DNA of 64,000 bases from Thainema sp966674685 (GCA_966674685.1 CBKWJC010000014.1:1-64000), one strand, 5' to 3'. Counted from the stretch's first letter, positions 53,889 through 62,685 are shown. A program made the numbers and translations. The notes: generated by a model not told the origin, from the sequence alone.

Positions 53889-54158
53889 CTAACGAGCTTT
53901 GTGTGCTTCAGCATATATCTTCAGTGCTGCAGCCATCTGCTGTTCAGCGCTGTCGCCCTGAGCTTGAAACCAAGCAAATGTTTCGGGATCAATTTGGACT
54001 GATACTTCGACAGATGTTTTGGGCATTCGCAACTGCGCTTTGGCAAAAAATTCCTCTGACAGTGGCGGAATATCGGAGGTGTCGATATCCTCATCACTCA
54101 TCGCATCGATTCTAGCCCAATCGGTTTTTGAGGTATTGTTCATAGCGTCTGCGTTCAT
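53889..54158 (-). CDS. brnA: BrnA-type antitoxin
   Basis: From the ATG at 54158 (AAAGG about 11 bases upstream) the protein has 89 residues; an ATG at 54143 is the alternative. The N-terminal part TDWARIDAMSDEDIDTSDIPPL is the BrnA signature that wraps the toxin, and residues VEVSVQIDPETFAWFQAQG begin a ribbon-helix-helix DNA-binding domain ending KIYAEAHKAR. It overlaps the end of brnT, as expected for this pair, and represses its own operon in the known system. Confidence 0.9.
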   Translation of the reverse strand: MNADAMNNTSKTDWARIDAMSDEDIDTSDIPPLSEEFFAKAQLRMPKTSVEVSVQIDPETFAWFQAQGDSAEQQMAAALKIYAEAHKAR

Positions 54159-54399
54159 GAGATAGTGCCTTTCGTAAGGAGATAATCCGAATCGTTTCCT
54201 CATCGGGTTCCGTATAGACAACAACTACAACCCGGCCATTCAACAACCCAATACCAATATATCGATCTTCACCGTAATTCTCACGCTCATCCAGTTCAAC
54301 TACTAGCGGTAGGTTGAAGATCGCAAAAGCATCGGCAAAGTCAAACCCATGCTTTGCAATATTGCTTTCATTTTTACGCTCATCCCACTCAAACGACAT
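54112..54399 (-). CDS. brnT: BrnT-type ribonuclease toxin
   Basis: From the ATG at 54399 the protein has 95 residues. The BrnT core is clear: FEWDERKNESNIAKHGFDF, then VVELDERENYGEDRYIGIGLLNGR, VVVVVYTEPDEETIRIISLRKA and ERRRYEQYL. BrnT is a RelE-like RNase that cleaves mRNA and halts translation. A few upstream codons (MCWVSA) are open but not family-like. It is the first gene of the operon with brnA. No damage is seen. Confidence 0.93.
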   Translation of the reverse strand: MSFEWDERKNESNIAKHGFDFADAFAIFNLPLVVELDERENYGEDRYIGIGLLNGRVVVVVYTEPDEETIRIISLRKALSHERRRYEQYLKNRLG

Positions 54400-54456
54400 G
54401 GCTGAAACCCAGCACAAGAGCCAATCTATGTAGTTTTATAGGGTAAGTTTAATATA

Positions 54457-54551
54457 TGAAAATAGACTTCTAGCAGTTGACCAATGGCGAACATCGATTT
54501 GCCAATGGTTGCGATCGCACTGTTGTTGCAGGGGTAAAACTGCGATCGCAC
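54457..54551. repeat. copy of the mntA start joined to repeat C
   Basis: Positions 54468-54519 copy the leader and first 12 codons of mntA (52824-52875; TCTAGCAGTTGACCAATGGC, then ATCGATTTGCCAATGGTTGC), with four substitutions. At the GCGATCGCA site identity with mntA ends and repeat C begins (TTGTTGCAGGGGTAAAAC). It does not code for a protein. Confidence 0.8.
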
Positions 54552-54560
54552 TTTATCTTC

Positions 54561-55049
54561 TTATTCATCTGCCAGTTTCAGCACTGCATTACGAGTTGCT
54601 GAAGCCAAACGAAAATTTAGGTTGTCTAGCTCATCAAGAAGCGGTGCGATCTCATCCAAATATCCTAACTGCTTTCCTCGCAAAAGCACTCCCAAAGTTC
54701 CTATTATATCAAGGTTGAGTTGTCGCGCATAATTTCTCGCAAGCGCATCATCTAGGATCACCAGGGAACTTGGAAACGTCGTAGCCAAACTAAGCGCTTC
54801 TCGTTCTCCTGCGCCAAGCCCCGGAATACTTGGAATGAGAGCAGACGATGGTATAGAGCAGAGCATAATCCAAGATAAAGAAGCCACATCAGGCAACGAA
54901 ATACCTTGAGTGAGTCCTTGTGCCAACTCATCAGCAACAGCTTGTGGAATTTGGATTTGTTGATAGAGCTTTGGTAACAGGGCGAGCTGATTGAGTTGAT
55001 ACAGGTATTGAATCGGCGAGGTATCAACAATCACCTCAGGCATTCGCAA
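54561..55049 (-). CDS. DUF3368 PIN-domain toxin
   Basis: A 162-residue PIN-like protein of the DUF3368 family: VIVDTSPIQYLYQL at the start (first acidic residue D8), VADELAQG, GLGAGEREALSLA with the central acids, VILDDALARNYARQL with the last acids, and GTLGVLLRGKQLGYLDEI. PIN domains cut RNA with metal ions. A second ATG (MPEVI, 55043) may be the true start. It overlaps the upstream UPF0175 gene by 14 bases, the usual antitoxin-toxin order. Confidence 0.9.
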   Translation of the reverse strand: MRMPEVIVDTSPIQYLYQLNQLALLPKLYQQIQIPQAVADELAQGLTQGISLPDVASLSWIMLCSIPSSALIPSIPGLGAGEREALSLATTFPSSLVILDDALARNYARQLNLDIIGTLGVLLRGKQLGYLDEIAPLLDELDNLNFRLASATRNAVLKLADE

Positions 55050-55287
55050 GATCCTCAGCTAATTCATCTTCAGTAAGACAAAAAGTATCGACACCATAGT
55101 CAGCGAGTTTCGTGAGAAAAACAGTGCGAGGAATTCCTGCCATATTCGCCGCAGCCCCCGAAGATAACCGACCCAGTTCGTACAACTTAACGGCTACGAC
55201 CAACAGCATTTCCTGACTCAGATTCTCAGGTGTTGTTTGCAGAGCCTGAAGGGTTTCATCGGGAACGGTCAGGGTGACAGTATGCAT
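55036..55287 (-). CDS. UPF0175 family antitoxin
   Basis: From MHTVTLTVPDETLQAL (ATG at 55287) the protein has 83 residues; upstream codons run into repeats and are not used. It contains LSQEMLLVVAVKLYELGRLSSG and AANMAGIPRTVFLTKLADYGV, the helix-turn-helix of UPF0175. This family is paired with DUF3368 PIN proteins, as here, and is presumed to be the antitoxin and repressor. The pair looks intact. Confidence 0.92.
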   Translation of the reverse strand: MHTVTLTVPDETLQALQTTPENLSQEMLLVVAVKLYELGRLSSGAAANMAGIPRTVFLTKLADYGVDTFCLTEDELAEDLANA

Positions 55288-55379
55288 TGCTAAGAACCAT
55301 AAGAAACTGCTAATACTCAACTCCAGCATAACTTTCTTGGCTTTAAAAGTGCGATCGCACTTTTGCCCCAGCATTACTC

Positions 55380-55546
55380 TGAAAATAGACTTCTACAGTT
55401 GACCAATGACGAACATTGATTTGCCGATGGTTGCGATCGCACTATTGTTGCAGGGGTAAAACTGCTGCGATCCTGAATGGTTAGAGCATTAAGCTGCGAT
55501 CGCACTGTTGTTGCAGGGGTAAAACTGCGATCGCAACCTTCCATAA
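55380..55546. repeat. second mntA-start fragment joined to two repeat C units
   Basis: 55391-55441 copies the mntA start (ACAGTTGACCAATGACGAAC, then ATTGATTTGCCGATGGTTGC) and again the match ends at the HIP1 site. Two repeat C units follow (55432-55475 and 55494-55546) separated by CTGAATGGTTAGAGCATTAAG, the same order as at 53730. Upstream, TGAAAATAGACTTCTA is shared with the copy at 54457. Confidence 0.8.
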
Positions 55547-55576
55547 GTTCCACTTAGGTAAATCTTAAGAAAGCAC

Positions 55577-57040
55577 TCAAACAACAGCCCGTAAGTTTTG
55601 CACGGCCTCATTCAGTTGGCGAGTACTCACGCGTGTTTGACTAATCCCACTAGCTGTATCGCGAGCCGATAAGTTCAAATCATTCATTGCTTTAACCACC
55701 TGCTGCACTGCCGCTGCTTGCTGGTTTGCATTTTGAGAAATCTGTTGCACACTGACCACAATATTGTTAATTGCACCCGTAACTTGATCGAACACGACTG
55801 CGGTTTCTTGAGTAATATGGGTTCCCTGCTCAGCAACCTCAGTGCTTTTATCCGTTGCTAATCTTGTGGAATTAATCGCAACCTGAATACTCTCAACTAA
55901 AGTATTGATTTTTTCCGCCGATTGCTTACTTTGATCGGCTAACTTACGAATTTCGGCGGCAACAACGGCAAATCCCTTCCCACTTTCACCAGCCCGAACA
56001 GCTTCGACCGCAGCATTGAGCGCCAGCATATTAGTTTGGCTCGCCAGGTTAGCGACCAAATCAGAAATGCTCCCAATCTGGCTAGTCTGTTCATTGAGCC
56101 GCACAATCTGCTCAGAAACCATACTCACTTGCACCGACAGCGCATTCATACTGTCTAACGTATGAGTAACAGCCTGATTGCCCTGTCCAGCAAGAGTCAA
56201 GACAGTTTGAGCCACATCAGCAGCCGTTTGAGCTTGGGTCGCGGATTGCTGAGCAGAGGCACTGAGCTGATCCATCGTGGTGCTTGTTTCGTTGACAGAA
56301 CTTGATTGCTGAATAGCAGTTCGCTCTTGCTGCTCTACAGTTGCCGCAATCTCGGTGGATGACGTCGAGATATTCATTGCGATCGCATCCACCTGTTGAC
56401 TAATGCGAGACGCTAACCAGAAGCCAATAAGCACAGCTAACATTGCTGCTGCCAATGAACCTGCGATCGCTATAAACACTAGGGTTTGTAGTGCAGCAAC
56501 TCTTGCTTCTTCGCGAATAGCTTGTAATTCATCTTCTGCACTATTCAGTTCACGTAATACCTCTTCTGCTTCCTCAACTAAGCCAATAATTTTTCCTTCA
56601 GAAAAAAGACTAACTGCTGCTTCAAAATTTCCGGCTCGGATTAAATCATTGATTTCGCTGTTAGCCTCAAAAATCTCTATCCCTAATCTTTTGAGTTCTT
56701 CAACCCGCTCTAACTGTTCTGGACTTGATGTTTCAGCAGCCGTTTCCAGTTCTTCAATTAGCTCGTTATACTCCGTTACAGTATCAACATACTGCTGCCA
56801 AAATCCTTCCTTTTGAGTTAAAAAACTTGATCGCGCCATCGCTTGCCGCTCATACATTAATGACTCTAATCGATCTGTTGCTTGTACGATCGTCCAGCCA
56901 CGGCTTGTCTCATCGTCTTGTTGTTTCACTTGTTTGACATTTGCAACGATTGCCACTGTAGCGAGAGCTGTTAATAGTAACGGAACCCCATATCCTAAAA
57001 GAATTTGTTCTCTAAGCTTGAGTTTGTTGAAGTTCAGCAT
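55577..57040 (-). CDS. methyl-accepting chemotaxis protein
   Basis: From the ATG at 57040 (AAGGA about 13 bases upstream) the protein has 487 residues. It has a membrane helix (about 14-33), a periplasmic helical domain rich in E (about 35-175), a second helix (TLVFIAIAGSLAAAMLAVLIGFW broken by the gap near 185-207), and the cytoplasmic signalling coiled coil. The receptor tip that contacts CheA/CheW is intact (NLASQTNMLALNAAVEAVRA, GKGFAVVAAEIRKLADQS). No clear HAMP domain separates the second helix from the coiled coil. It may steer pilus-based phototaxis or chemotaxis. No che genes are adjacent. Confidence 0.94.
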   Translation of the reverse strand: MLNFNKLKLREQILLGYGVPLLLTALATVAIVANVKQVKQQDDETSRGWTIVQATDRLESLMYERQAMARSSFLTQKEGFWQQYVDTVTEYNELIEELETAAETSSPEQLERVEELKRLGIEIFEANSEINDLIRAGNFEAAVSLFSEGKIIGLVEEAEEVLRELNSAEDELQAIREEARVAALQTLVFIAIAGSLAAAMLAVLIGFWLASRISQQVDAIAMNISTSSTEIAATVEQQERTAIQQSSSVNETSTTMDQLSASAQQSATQAQTAADVAQTVLTLAGQGNQAVTHTLDSMNALSVQVSMVSEQIVRLNEQTSQIGSISDLVANLASQTNMLALNAAVEAVRAGESGKGFAVVAAEIRKLADQSKQSAEKINTLVESIQVAINSTRLATDKSTEVAEQGTHITQETAVVFDQVTGAINNIVVSVQQISQNANQQAAAVQQVVKAMNDLNLSARDTASGISQTRVSTRQLNEAVQNLRAVV

Positions 57041-57348
57041 ACTGGTTATATTCCTTTTATATTCCTTAAAAAGGAGGTTTATAACCTTTAAGTAATCCCG
57101 CGAAAACAAGCCCGTCTGCCAAAATGATAAAAAAGTTAGAGTTTGTCAAAACTCAATAAACTATCTAGAAGTGGTAATTATATTGTGTAGCAATATGACT
57201 ACGTCGAGAGATTTAATGATAAATAATCTGACTGCTGTAGGATACATAGGCCTCATTTTGCATAAGCTTTGTAAAGCATTAATTATTGATCAAAAATAAA
57301 GGGCGGAGTATCAGTATTGATTCGCTGAGGTTGAGAACAAATTGCACT

Positions 57349-57966
57349 TCACACACCTGGACTAAAAATCTGAGCAACCGTTAACGGAAAATCGGGAAAC
57401 GTAGGGGAAACAATCCGATCAGGTTCTCGAAACTGCTGAAGTTCATACTCCTCGTCTACCAGCGTACAGACCGTAAACGTAGGCTGTTTGGGTGAACTAA
57501 TGTAGCGCCGACCACCCATGCCTAGATAATCGACAATCCAATATTCCTGAATGCCAAACGCCTCATAGTCAGCTAGCTTGACTAAATAATCATCGCGCCA
57601 GTTGGTCGAAACTACTTCCACAACTAAATTGACCGATTCCCCCTGCTCAATTACAAAAGAACTGTCCCAGCGAGGTTTATTCATCAATGACAGTCGATTT
57701 AGAACTGCAACATCTGGCTCATAGCCCGTATCATCAGACGTTTTGAGGATACATTCGCGAGGAATAAAGCTAGAAATCTGCGTTTGATCAATCGCATTGT
57801 TCAAATGCTTGATCAGCAGCACAGCAATTTCTGAATGCTTCCCCCTCGGCTTTGGCATCTCAATAACCGCCCCTCGTCTCAATTCGTAGCGGTACTCCGA
57901 ACAGTTTGGATACCAATTTAGAGACTCGTCGAAAGATATGGGCGTTTTATCAATTCCAGCAATCAT
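57349..57966 (-). CDS. Uma2 family nuclease-like protein (DUF820)
   Basis: A 205-residue Uma2 protein, a PD-(D/E)XK relative very common in cyanobacteria. Visible are YELRRGAVIEMPKPRGKHSE (the family start), then GYEPDVAVLNRL with the metal-binding aspartate, VNLVVEVVSTNWRDDYLVKLADYEAFGIQEYW with the E and K positions, and VDYLGMGGR. The cellular role is not established. It is on the same strand as the MCP gene, 308 bases upstream, and has no evident partner. Confidence 0.9.
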   Translation of the reverse strand: MIAGIDKTPISFDESLNWYPNCSEYRYELRRGAVIEMPKPRGKHSEIAVLLIKHLNNAIDQTQISSFIPRECILKTSDDTGYEPDVAVLNRLSLMNKPRWDSSFVIEQGESVNLVVEVVSTNWRDDYLVKLADYEAFGIQEYWIVDYLGMGGRRYISSPKQPTFTVCTLVDEEYELQQFREPDRIVSPTFPDFPLTVAQIFSPGV

Positions 57967-58037
57967 GGTGACTGCGTCTCCCGCTCAATATTGAACGCCA
58001 CCTTGACTTTAGTGTACGAGAAAAGTTGAGGGATGAT

Positions 58038-58079
58038 GAGATCGCACTTTTGCTGTAGGGGTAAAACTGCGATCGCGCC
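58038..58079. repeat. repeat C, single unit
   Basis: AGATCGCACTTTTGCTGTAG then GGGTAAAACTGCGATCGCG. A more diverged unit of the repeat at 53730, outside the toxin island, upstream of the Uma2 gene. Confidence 0.65.
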
Positions 58080-58097
58080 TTTTATGAGTAATATGAC

Positions 58098-58136
58098 AAG
58101 CGCCAGCCAATGAACCGTCTCATCTGACTGGCGCTT
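58098..58136 (-). terminator. stem-loop downstream of the pyruvate dehydrogenase E2 gene
   Basis: Arms AAGCGCCAG (58098-58106) and CTGGCGCTT (58128-58136) around a 21-base loop that can form further pairs. It starts 29 bases past the E2 stop on its strand and is followed by TTGTCAT, so it is a plausible terminator with a weak T-run. Confidence 0.65.
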
Positions 58137-58164
58137 TGCCTGATATTTCAAAGTGGTGGTTACG

Positions 58165-59511
58165 TTACAGCGTTAGAGAATGAGTATCCATTTCGATAAT
58201 CTTCGATAAATCTTGCAAGAAAGCTGCTGCGTCTGCACCGTAGATGATGCGGTGATCGCAGGTGATGTTGACCTGCATCTGCCGCTTCACCGCCATCATG
58301 CCGTCCGGCGTAGCCGTTAGCTGAGGCTGAGATGTGCCAATTGCGAGGATAGAACCTTGACCTGGCGGCAAAATTGCATCAAAGCGATCTACGCCAAACA
58401 TGCCGAGATTCGACAGCGTGAATGTACCTGTGCTGTACTCATCTGGCTGAAGCTGCTTAGTCCGAGAACGAGCAACCAAATCCTTCCAGGTACGCGACAG
58501 AGAATAAATATCGATCTGGTCAGCATTACGCAGAACAGGTGTGATCAAACCGCCACCCTCCATTGCCACCGCAACGGAAACATTGATATCGGCGTTGTAC
58601 TGAATGCCCTGATCGGTGTAGTTGGCATTGAGCAGTGGATGCTTCTGTAAAGCCATTGCGACCGCTTTTGCCAGTAGCGCTGTCATGGTGACGCCTTTGG
58701 ACTTGATCTTCTTGTAGAGCGCATCCAGTTCATCGGTGCTAATCGTGTAGCCGACGTGGAACGTAGGCACCGTCAGGCTAGCGTTCATGTTGCGGACGAC
58801 TGCCTGCTGGAGTGTATTGAACGGCACGATTTGACCCGGAGTAGCTGCGGGTGACGGAGCCGCTGCGGCTGGAACTGGAGCCGGGGTGCTGGTTTGTTTC
58901 GGAGTGGGAATAGCTGCCGCAACAGGTGCCGCTGCTGTAGGAGCGGCGGCTGGCGTCCGACCAGCGGCGGTTTCGATATCTTGGGCTATGATGCGACCGT
59001 GGGGGCCGCTGCCTTTGCCTGCTAGGGAACTTAAATCGACCTTTAGCTCTTTCGCCAACTTACGGGCACGGGGCGATACAATCAGCCGTCCGCTGGGTGC
59101 TGCACCATTGCCGTTTTGAGGAGCTACGTCTTGCGCTGCAACTTGAGTTTCAGTAGCCGCAGTTTGAGTAGCCGCTGGAGCCGCAGGTTCTCCCGCTGAA
59201 GCGCTGGCGCTTGCTGACGATGCACCTGATCCGCCACCGAATGCCCGCTGCTTGGCCTCTTCGATTTCGGCTTCGGTTTCGGCTAGATATGCGATCGCAT
59301 TTCCGACACCTGCCGTCTCGCCCGCTTCGACAACAATCGCTGCCAAATAGCCTTCATGAAAGGATTCAACATCCATATCGGCCTTGTCTGACTCAACAAC
59401 GACCACAGTTTCGCCTCGTTCAACCTTGTCCCCTGGCGATTTGACCCAGGAGACAATCTTGCCTTCGGTCATGGTTGAACTAAGTGCGGGCATGAAAACT
59501 TCGTGAATCAT
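58165..59511 (-). CDS. dihydrolipoamide acetyltransferase, pyruvate dehydrogenase E2
   Basis: From MIHEVFMPALSSTMTEGKIV (ATG at 59511) the protein has 448 residues. The single lipoyl domain carries the lysine in VESDKADMDVES. An Ala/Pro/Thr-rich linker follows, then the E3-binding domain (SPRARKLAKELKVDLSSL, GPHGRIIAQDI), a second Ala/Pro linker, and the catalytic domain with CDHRIIYGADAAAFL, where the histidine is the acetyl-transfer base. It makes acetyl-CoA from pyruvate with E1 and E3, whose genes are elsewhere. A longer open frame upstream lacks similarity. Confidence 0.95.
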   Translation of the reverse strand: MIHEVFMPALSSTMTEGKIVSWVKSPGDKVERGETVVVVESDKADMDVESFHEGYLAAIVVEAGETAGVGNAIAYLAETEAEIEEAKQRAFGGGSGASSASASASAGEPAAPAATQTAATETQVAAQDVAPQNGNGAAPSGRLIVSPRARKLAKELKVDLSSLAGKGSGPHGRIIAQDIETAAGRTPAAAPTAAAPVAAAIPTPKQTSTPAPVPAAAAPSPAATPGQIVPFNTLQQAVVRNMNASLTVPTFHVGYTISTDELDALYKKIKSKGVTMTALLAKAVAMALQKHPLLNANYTDQGIQYNADINVSVAVAMEGGGLITPVLRNADQIDIYSLSRTWKDLVARSRTKQLQPDEYSTGTFTLSNLGMFGVDRFDAILPPGQGSILAIGTSQPQLTATPDGMMAVKRQMQVNITCDHRIIYGADAAAFLQDLSKIIEMDTHSLTL

Positions 59512-59825
59512 GGGGTGGCTTCCGAATCCCTTCCTACAAACGACAGCATGGCAAAACCGCCAAGAAAGCATTGTATCTTGACGCACGACTTTATGGGACA
59601 GCAGTGCTTAAGATTCAAAAAAGCGCATTGCGCTTAGATTTTATATCTTCTCACATTGTGGAATTGTGGAATGCCCTCACCGTCGTCCTCTCCTTGGCAG
59701 AACAGGATAATCTTGTACTGATTACAGAACATCCACAACCATTTATTGGACGTAGGGGCGAATGGCCATTCGCCCCTACCAAGCCTATCTTCCACTGGAA
59801 AAGGAGTTGGGGGTGAGGGGGAAAT
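59512..59825. other. intergenic region with 28-bp palindrome
   Basis: No gene is supported. The only strong structure is the palindrome at 59752-59779. An 81-codon frame across the region runs through that palindrome and is not believed. Confidence 0.4.
59752..59779. repeat. perfect 28-bp palindrome
   Basis: GTAGGGGCGAATGG followed directly by its complement, with no loop. A partial match, TAGGGGCGAAT, is at 63672. From memory this palindrome is a common dispersed repeat of cyanobacterial genomes. It may also end transcription between the E2 gene (divergent side) and ylqD (its 3' side). Confidence 0.75.
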
Positions 59826-60275
59826 CTACAGTTCGCCTCGAATATCTTCGATCACGCCGTCCCGCAATAGAATTTCAACCTGAAGTTTTTTGATCAGGTT
59901 GTCGCCCTTGTCCACTCGGAAAAAGCTTTCGATTTGACCTTGGGAGACTTCTTGATCCATTTCCAGCATTTGCACCTGCTGGAGCTGCTGGAGAATTTTA
60001 TTTTTTTGTTCAAGTAGGCCACTCTTCTTTTGGTTGACCTGATTTTGAACACTGGAAATTTGCTGCTGTACTGCCGCTTCACCACCTTGAGGGGTTTGCT
60101 TTTGCAGTTCAGCCGCAACGCGCTGCCCCTGCATTTCCAACTGCTGTAGCTGATTGTCGATCTGATTCAGTTGGTTCTGAAGTTGCTTTTGAACTTCTTC
60201 TTTCCAGAGGGGAGTGACGATGGCTTTAACGTTAACGGCCCGCTTTAAGAGCAGTTGAGACTGAGAACCTTCCAT
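59826..60275 (-). CDS. YlqD family protein
   Basis: A 149-residue YlqD protein. The start LLLKRAVNVKAIVTPLWKEE is the family signature, followed by a long Gln-rich coiled coil (about 25-110: QNQLNQIDNQLQQLEMQGQ) and a beta-rich end (FFRVDKGDNLIKKLQVEILL, IEDIRGEL). Its function is not known in any organism I can recall. It is transcribed alone between the acyl-CoA synthetase gene and the palindrome region. Confidence 0.9.
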   Translation of the reverse strand: MEGSQSQLLLKRAVNVKAIVTPLWKEEVQKQLQNQLNQIDNQLQQLEMQGQRVAAELQKQTPQGGEAAVQQQISSVQNQVNQKKSGLLEQKNKILQQLQQVQMLEMDQEVSQGQIESFFRVDKGDNLIKKLQVEILLRDGVIEDIRGEL

Positions 60276-60504
60276 GAGTATCCTTACGTGACAATGTGTA
60301 AGCAGCTTTTATCTAAAAATCACACACATATACAAGAACCGACGAGAGATTTGCCAGTTCCTTTATGGAATAGTGGCCGTGGGTAAAGCGATTACCCTTG
60401 GGACGATCCGTTCATGTATATGAGATGAATCTGAGTGGTATCGAACAGGTTTACCAGACCGAGTTTCAGGTCAATAAAGTAGCTGTGCGATCGCACCCCA
60501 ACAT

Positions 60505-62475
60505 CTAAGAGAACATCCCGTCAATCATACCGCGATACCGTTCACTCACGACCTGACGCCGCACTTTTAGCGTCCGTGTCAGCATGTCGTTTTCGATGGA
60601 AAATGGCTCAGCTAGCAGACAGAATGGCCCAATTCGATCGTCCGGTCGATAGCCCGGTCGGTTCTTGACTTGATGAGTTAATTCTTGGCGAATCAAATCA
60701 TGGACGGGCTTGCTGTCTAGCTCAATCACCTGCATACCTGCGGGCGCATCGCCTGCGGGCTGTTCAGGTAGGTTGATATGTAAATTCTGCTGGTGTGCCC
60801 ACTGCTGGAGTGCTTCCAGATTCGGCACGACTAACGCGCCTAGCGATCGCTGATCTTGCCCCACAAGCATGATTTGGTCGATGTAGGCACTGCGGGCACA
60901 GGCATTTTCAATCGGCTGCGGTTCAATATTTTCGCCATTCGTGAGGACAATCGTGTCTTTGGCTCGACCCGTGATGATCAGATCCTGCTGCTCCGTCACC
61001 CAGCCCAAGTCGCCGCTATCAAACCAGCCGTCTGGATCAAGCACTTTCTGGGTCGCTTCTGGATTTTTGTAGTAGCCTTTCATCACTTGAGGGCCACGGA
61101 TTAGCACCAAGCCCTGCTGTTCGGGAGCTACGGGTTGGCGCGTTTCCGGATCGACAATTAGAATTTCGGTGTTGGGCAGCGGTTGACCATCGGCGCTGCG
61201 GAGATTGCGCCAGGGACGTCGCACATTAGTAATCGGCGAGGTTTCGGTTAGACCATATCCGCCCAGGATTGTGACGTTGATGATTTCAAAAAAGTCTTCT
61301 AGGTGTTCAGCTAATGAACCGCCGCCGCTCACCAAAAAGTCAACGTTGCCGCCTGTGGCATTGCGAACTTTTTGGTAGACTATCTTGTCGCCCAGCAGGT
61401 GAATGAGTCTGAGCGGAATGGCTTTAAGGCTAGCCGAAAATCGCTCTGACTGCGACGGGTGGAGCCGATTTAGATTGACGTTATTGGCCGTTCGGCGCGC
61501 CTCAATGTACTGCTGACTGGTGTTCAGGAAGAAATGAATCAGCTTTTGCTTCTTCGCGGGCTGTTCCCGGAACTGCTTTTGCACACCTTCGTAAATCGAT
61601 TCCCAGAGACGCGGCACACCCACCATATAGCGAGGCTTAAAGGTCTGTAGGTCTTTTTTGATATAGCGAATGTTGGTGTAAATCTGGGTGATGCCCCAGG
61701 ATAGGGTGAAGTATTCAAACGATCGCTCATAGGAGTGCCAGATGGGCAGAATGCTCAAAATGCGATCGCTCTTACTTGGCTGGACAACTTCACTTGCGCC
61801 AAACACCTGCGACAGCAAATTACCGTGGGTCAACATGACGCCTTTCGGTTGTCCAGAGGTGCCAGAGGTGTACATCAGCGTGGCTAAGTCACTGGGCTGA
61901 CGAGGGGCTTGTTTGACAGATTGATTTGCTCCCAGATCCATAAACTGAGTAAAGTTCAGCAGCTTAAATGGCGTATCCGGTTCAACCGACTCATCAGTCA
62001 GCAGGATGACGAATCGAGGAGCGAGTTCTGTCAGTTGAGGCTGAAGCTTGTCCAGCGTTGCTTTGTCCTGTACCACCAGAGCCACGCTGTCGCTGTGGGA
62101 GTAGATGTACAGCAGTTCATCCCGATCTGCGAGGGCACCGCGCACCGCATCGGCAGCACCAGCGGTCATAATGCCCTGATCGGCTACCATCCAGCGAGGA
62201 CAGTTTTCTGAGAAGAGAGAAATGTGGTCGTTGGCCTGGACGCCAAGGGATTGTAGTGCGGCGGCAAACTGCTGAATGGCTTGGCTCAGTTCAGCGTAGG
62301 AGAACTTGATTTCAGGTTCGCTGTGGGGGTCGTGCAGGGCCGTGATATTGCCGTATTGGCTGGCGGCAATCGGCCACATCTCCGGAATGGATTGAATATC
62401 CCGGTAAGCAGTGAGATTTTTAATCTCTGTAATGCTGCGACCTCGCAATTGGGTTGAACCAGCGGCCTGAATCAT
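60505..62475 (-). CDS. long-chain acyl-CoA/acyl-ACP synthetase
   Basis: A 656-residue AMP-forming ligase. The P-loop is MYTSGTSGQPKGVMLTHGN, followed by ILPIWHSYERSFEY, GYGLTETSP and DGWFDSGDLGWV, with RAKDTIVLTNGENIEPQPIE carrying the C-terminal hinge. It activates fatty acids; in cyanobacteria the enzyme of this kind is the acyl-ACP synthetase Aas, which recycles free fatty acids from membrane turnover. Distinguishing ACP from CoA use is not possible from sequence here. Length is normal; it is not in an operon. Confidence 0.93.
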   Translation of the reverse strand: MIQAAGSTQLRGRSITEIKNLTAYRDIQSIPEMWPIAASQYGNITALHDPHSEPEIKFSYAELSQAIQQFAAALQSLGVQANDHISLFSENCPRWMVADQGIMTAGAADAVRGALADRDELLYIYSHSDSVALVVQDKATLDKLQPQLTELAPRFVILLTDESVEPDTPFKLLNFTQFMDLGANQSVKQAPRQPSDLATLMYTSGTSGQPKGVMLTHGNLLSQVFGASEVVQPSKSDRILSILPIWHSYERSFEYFTLSWGITQIYTNIRYIKKDLQTFKPRYMVGVPRLWESIYEGVQKQFREQPAKKQKLIHFFLNTSQQYIEARRTANNVNLNRLHPSQSERFSASLKAIPLRLIHLLGDKIVYQKVRNATGGNVDFLVSGGGSLAEHLEDFFEIINVTILGGYGLTETSPITNVRRPWRNLRSADGQPLPNTEILIVDPETRQPVAPEQQGLVLIRGPQVMKGYYKNPEATQKVLDPDGWFDSGDLGWVTEQQDLIITGRAKDTIVLTNGENIEPQPIENACARSAYIDQIMLVGQDQRSLGALVVPNLEALQQWAHQQNLHINLPEQPAGDAPAGMQVIELDSKPVHDLIRQELTHQVKNRPGYRPDDRIGPFCLLAEPFSIENDMLTRTLKVRRQVVSERYRGMIDGMFS

Positions 62476-62685
62476 GGTGTCGTCACTCCTTGGCTTGATG
62501 GCAAATGGGACAATTTTGATTAACCTGCCACGGCTTTATCCTATCCAGCTACAGTATGAGTAGCGCCAAAATCTGGACAGAACTTCATCTGTCTTAGCGT
62601 TTTGAATTCATTATGAATCCTTAGCGGCGCCATGTAAGGATTCTCGACTGAGTTTGCAGTTTGTTTTTTGATTTGGAGGTGTATT

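Noticed and set aside
53730..55546. CRISPR array suggested by recurring units in the island
   Set aside because: Units are irregular in spacing and direction, there are no uniform spacers and no cas genes.
57963..58151. 62-codon frame upstream of the Uma2 gene
   Set aside because: It overlaps a repeat C unit and the E2 terminator and shows no family resemblance.
59571..59816. 81-codon frame beside the E2 gene
   Set aside because: It runs through the 28-bp palindrome and has no homology that I can see.
62668..62685. ATG start of the DUF427 gene
   Set aside because: It lies upstream of the GGAGG ribosome site; the GTG at 62686 is correctly spaced and begins the conserved domain.
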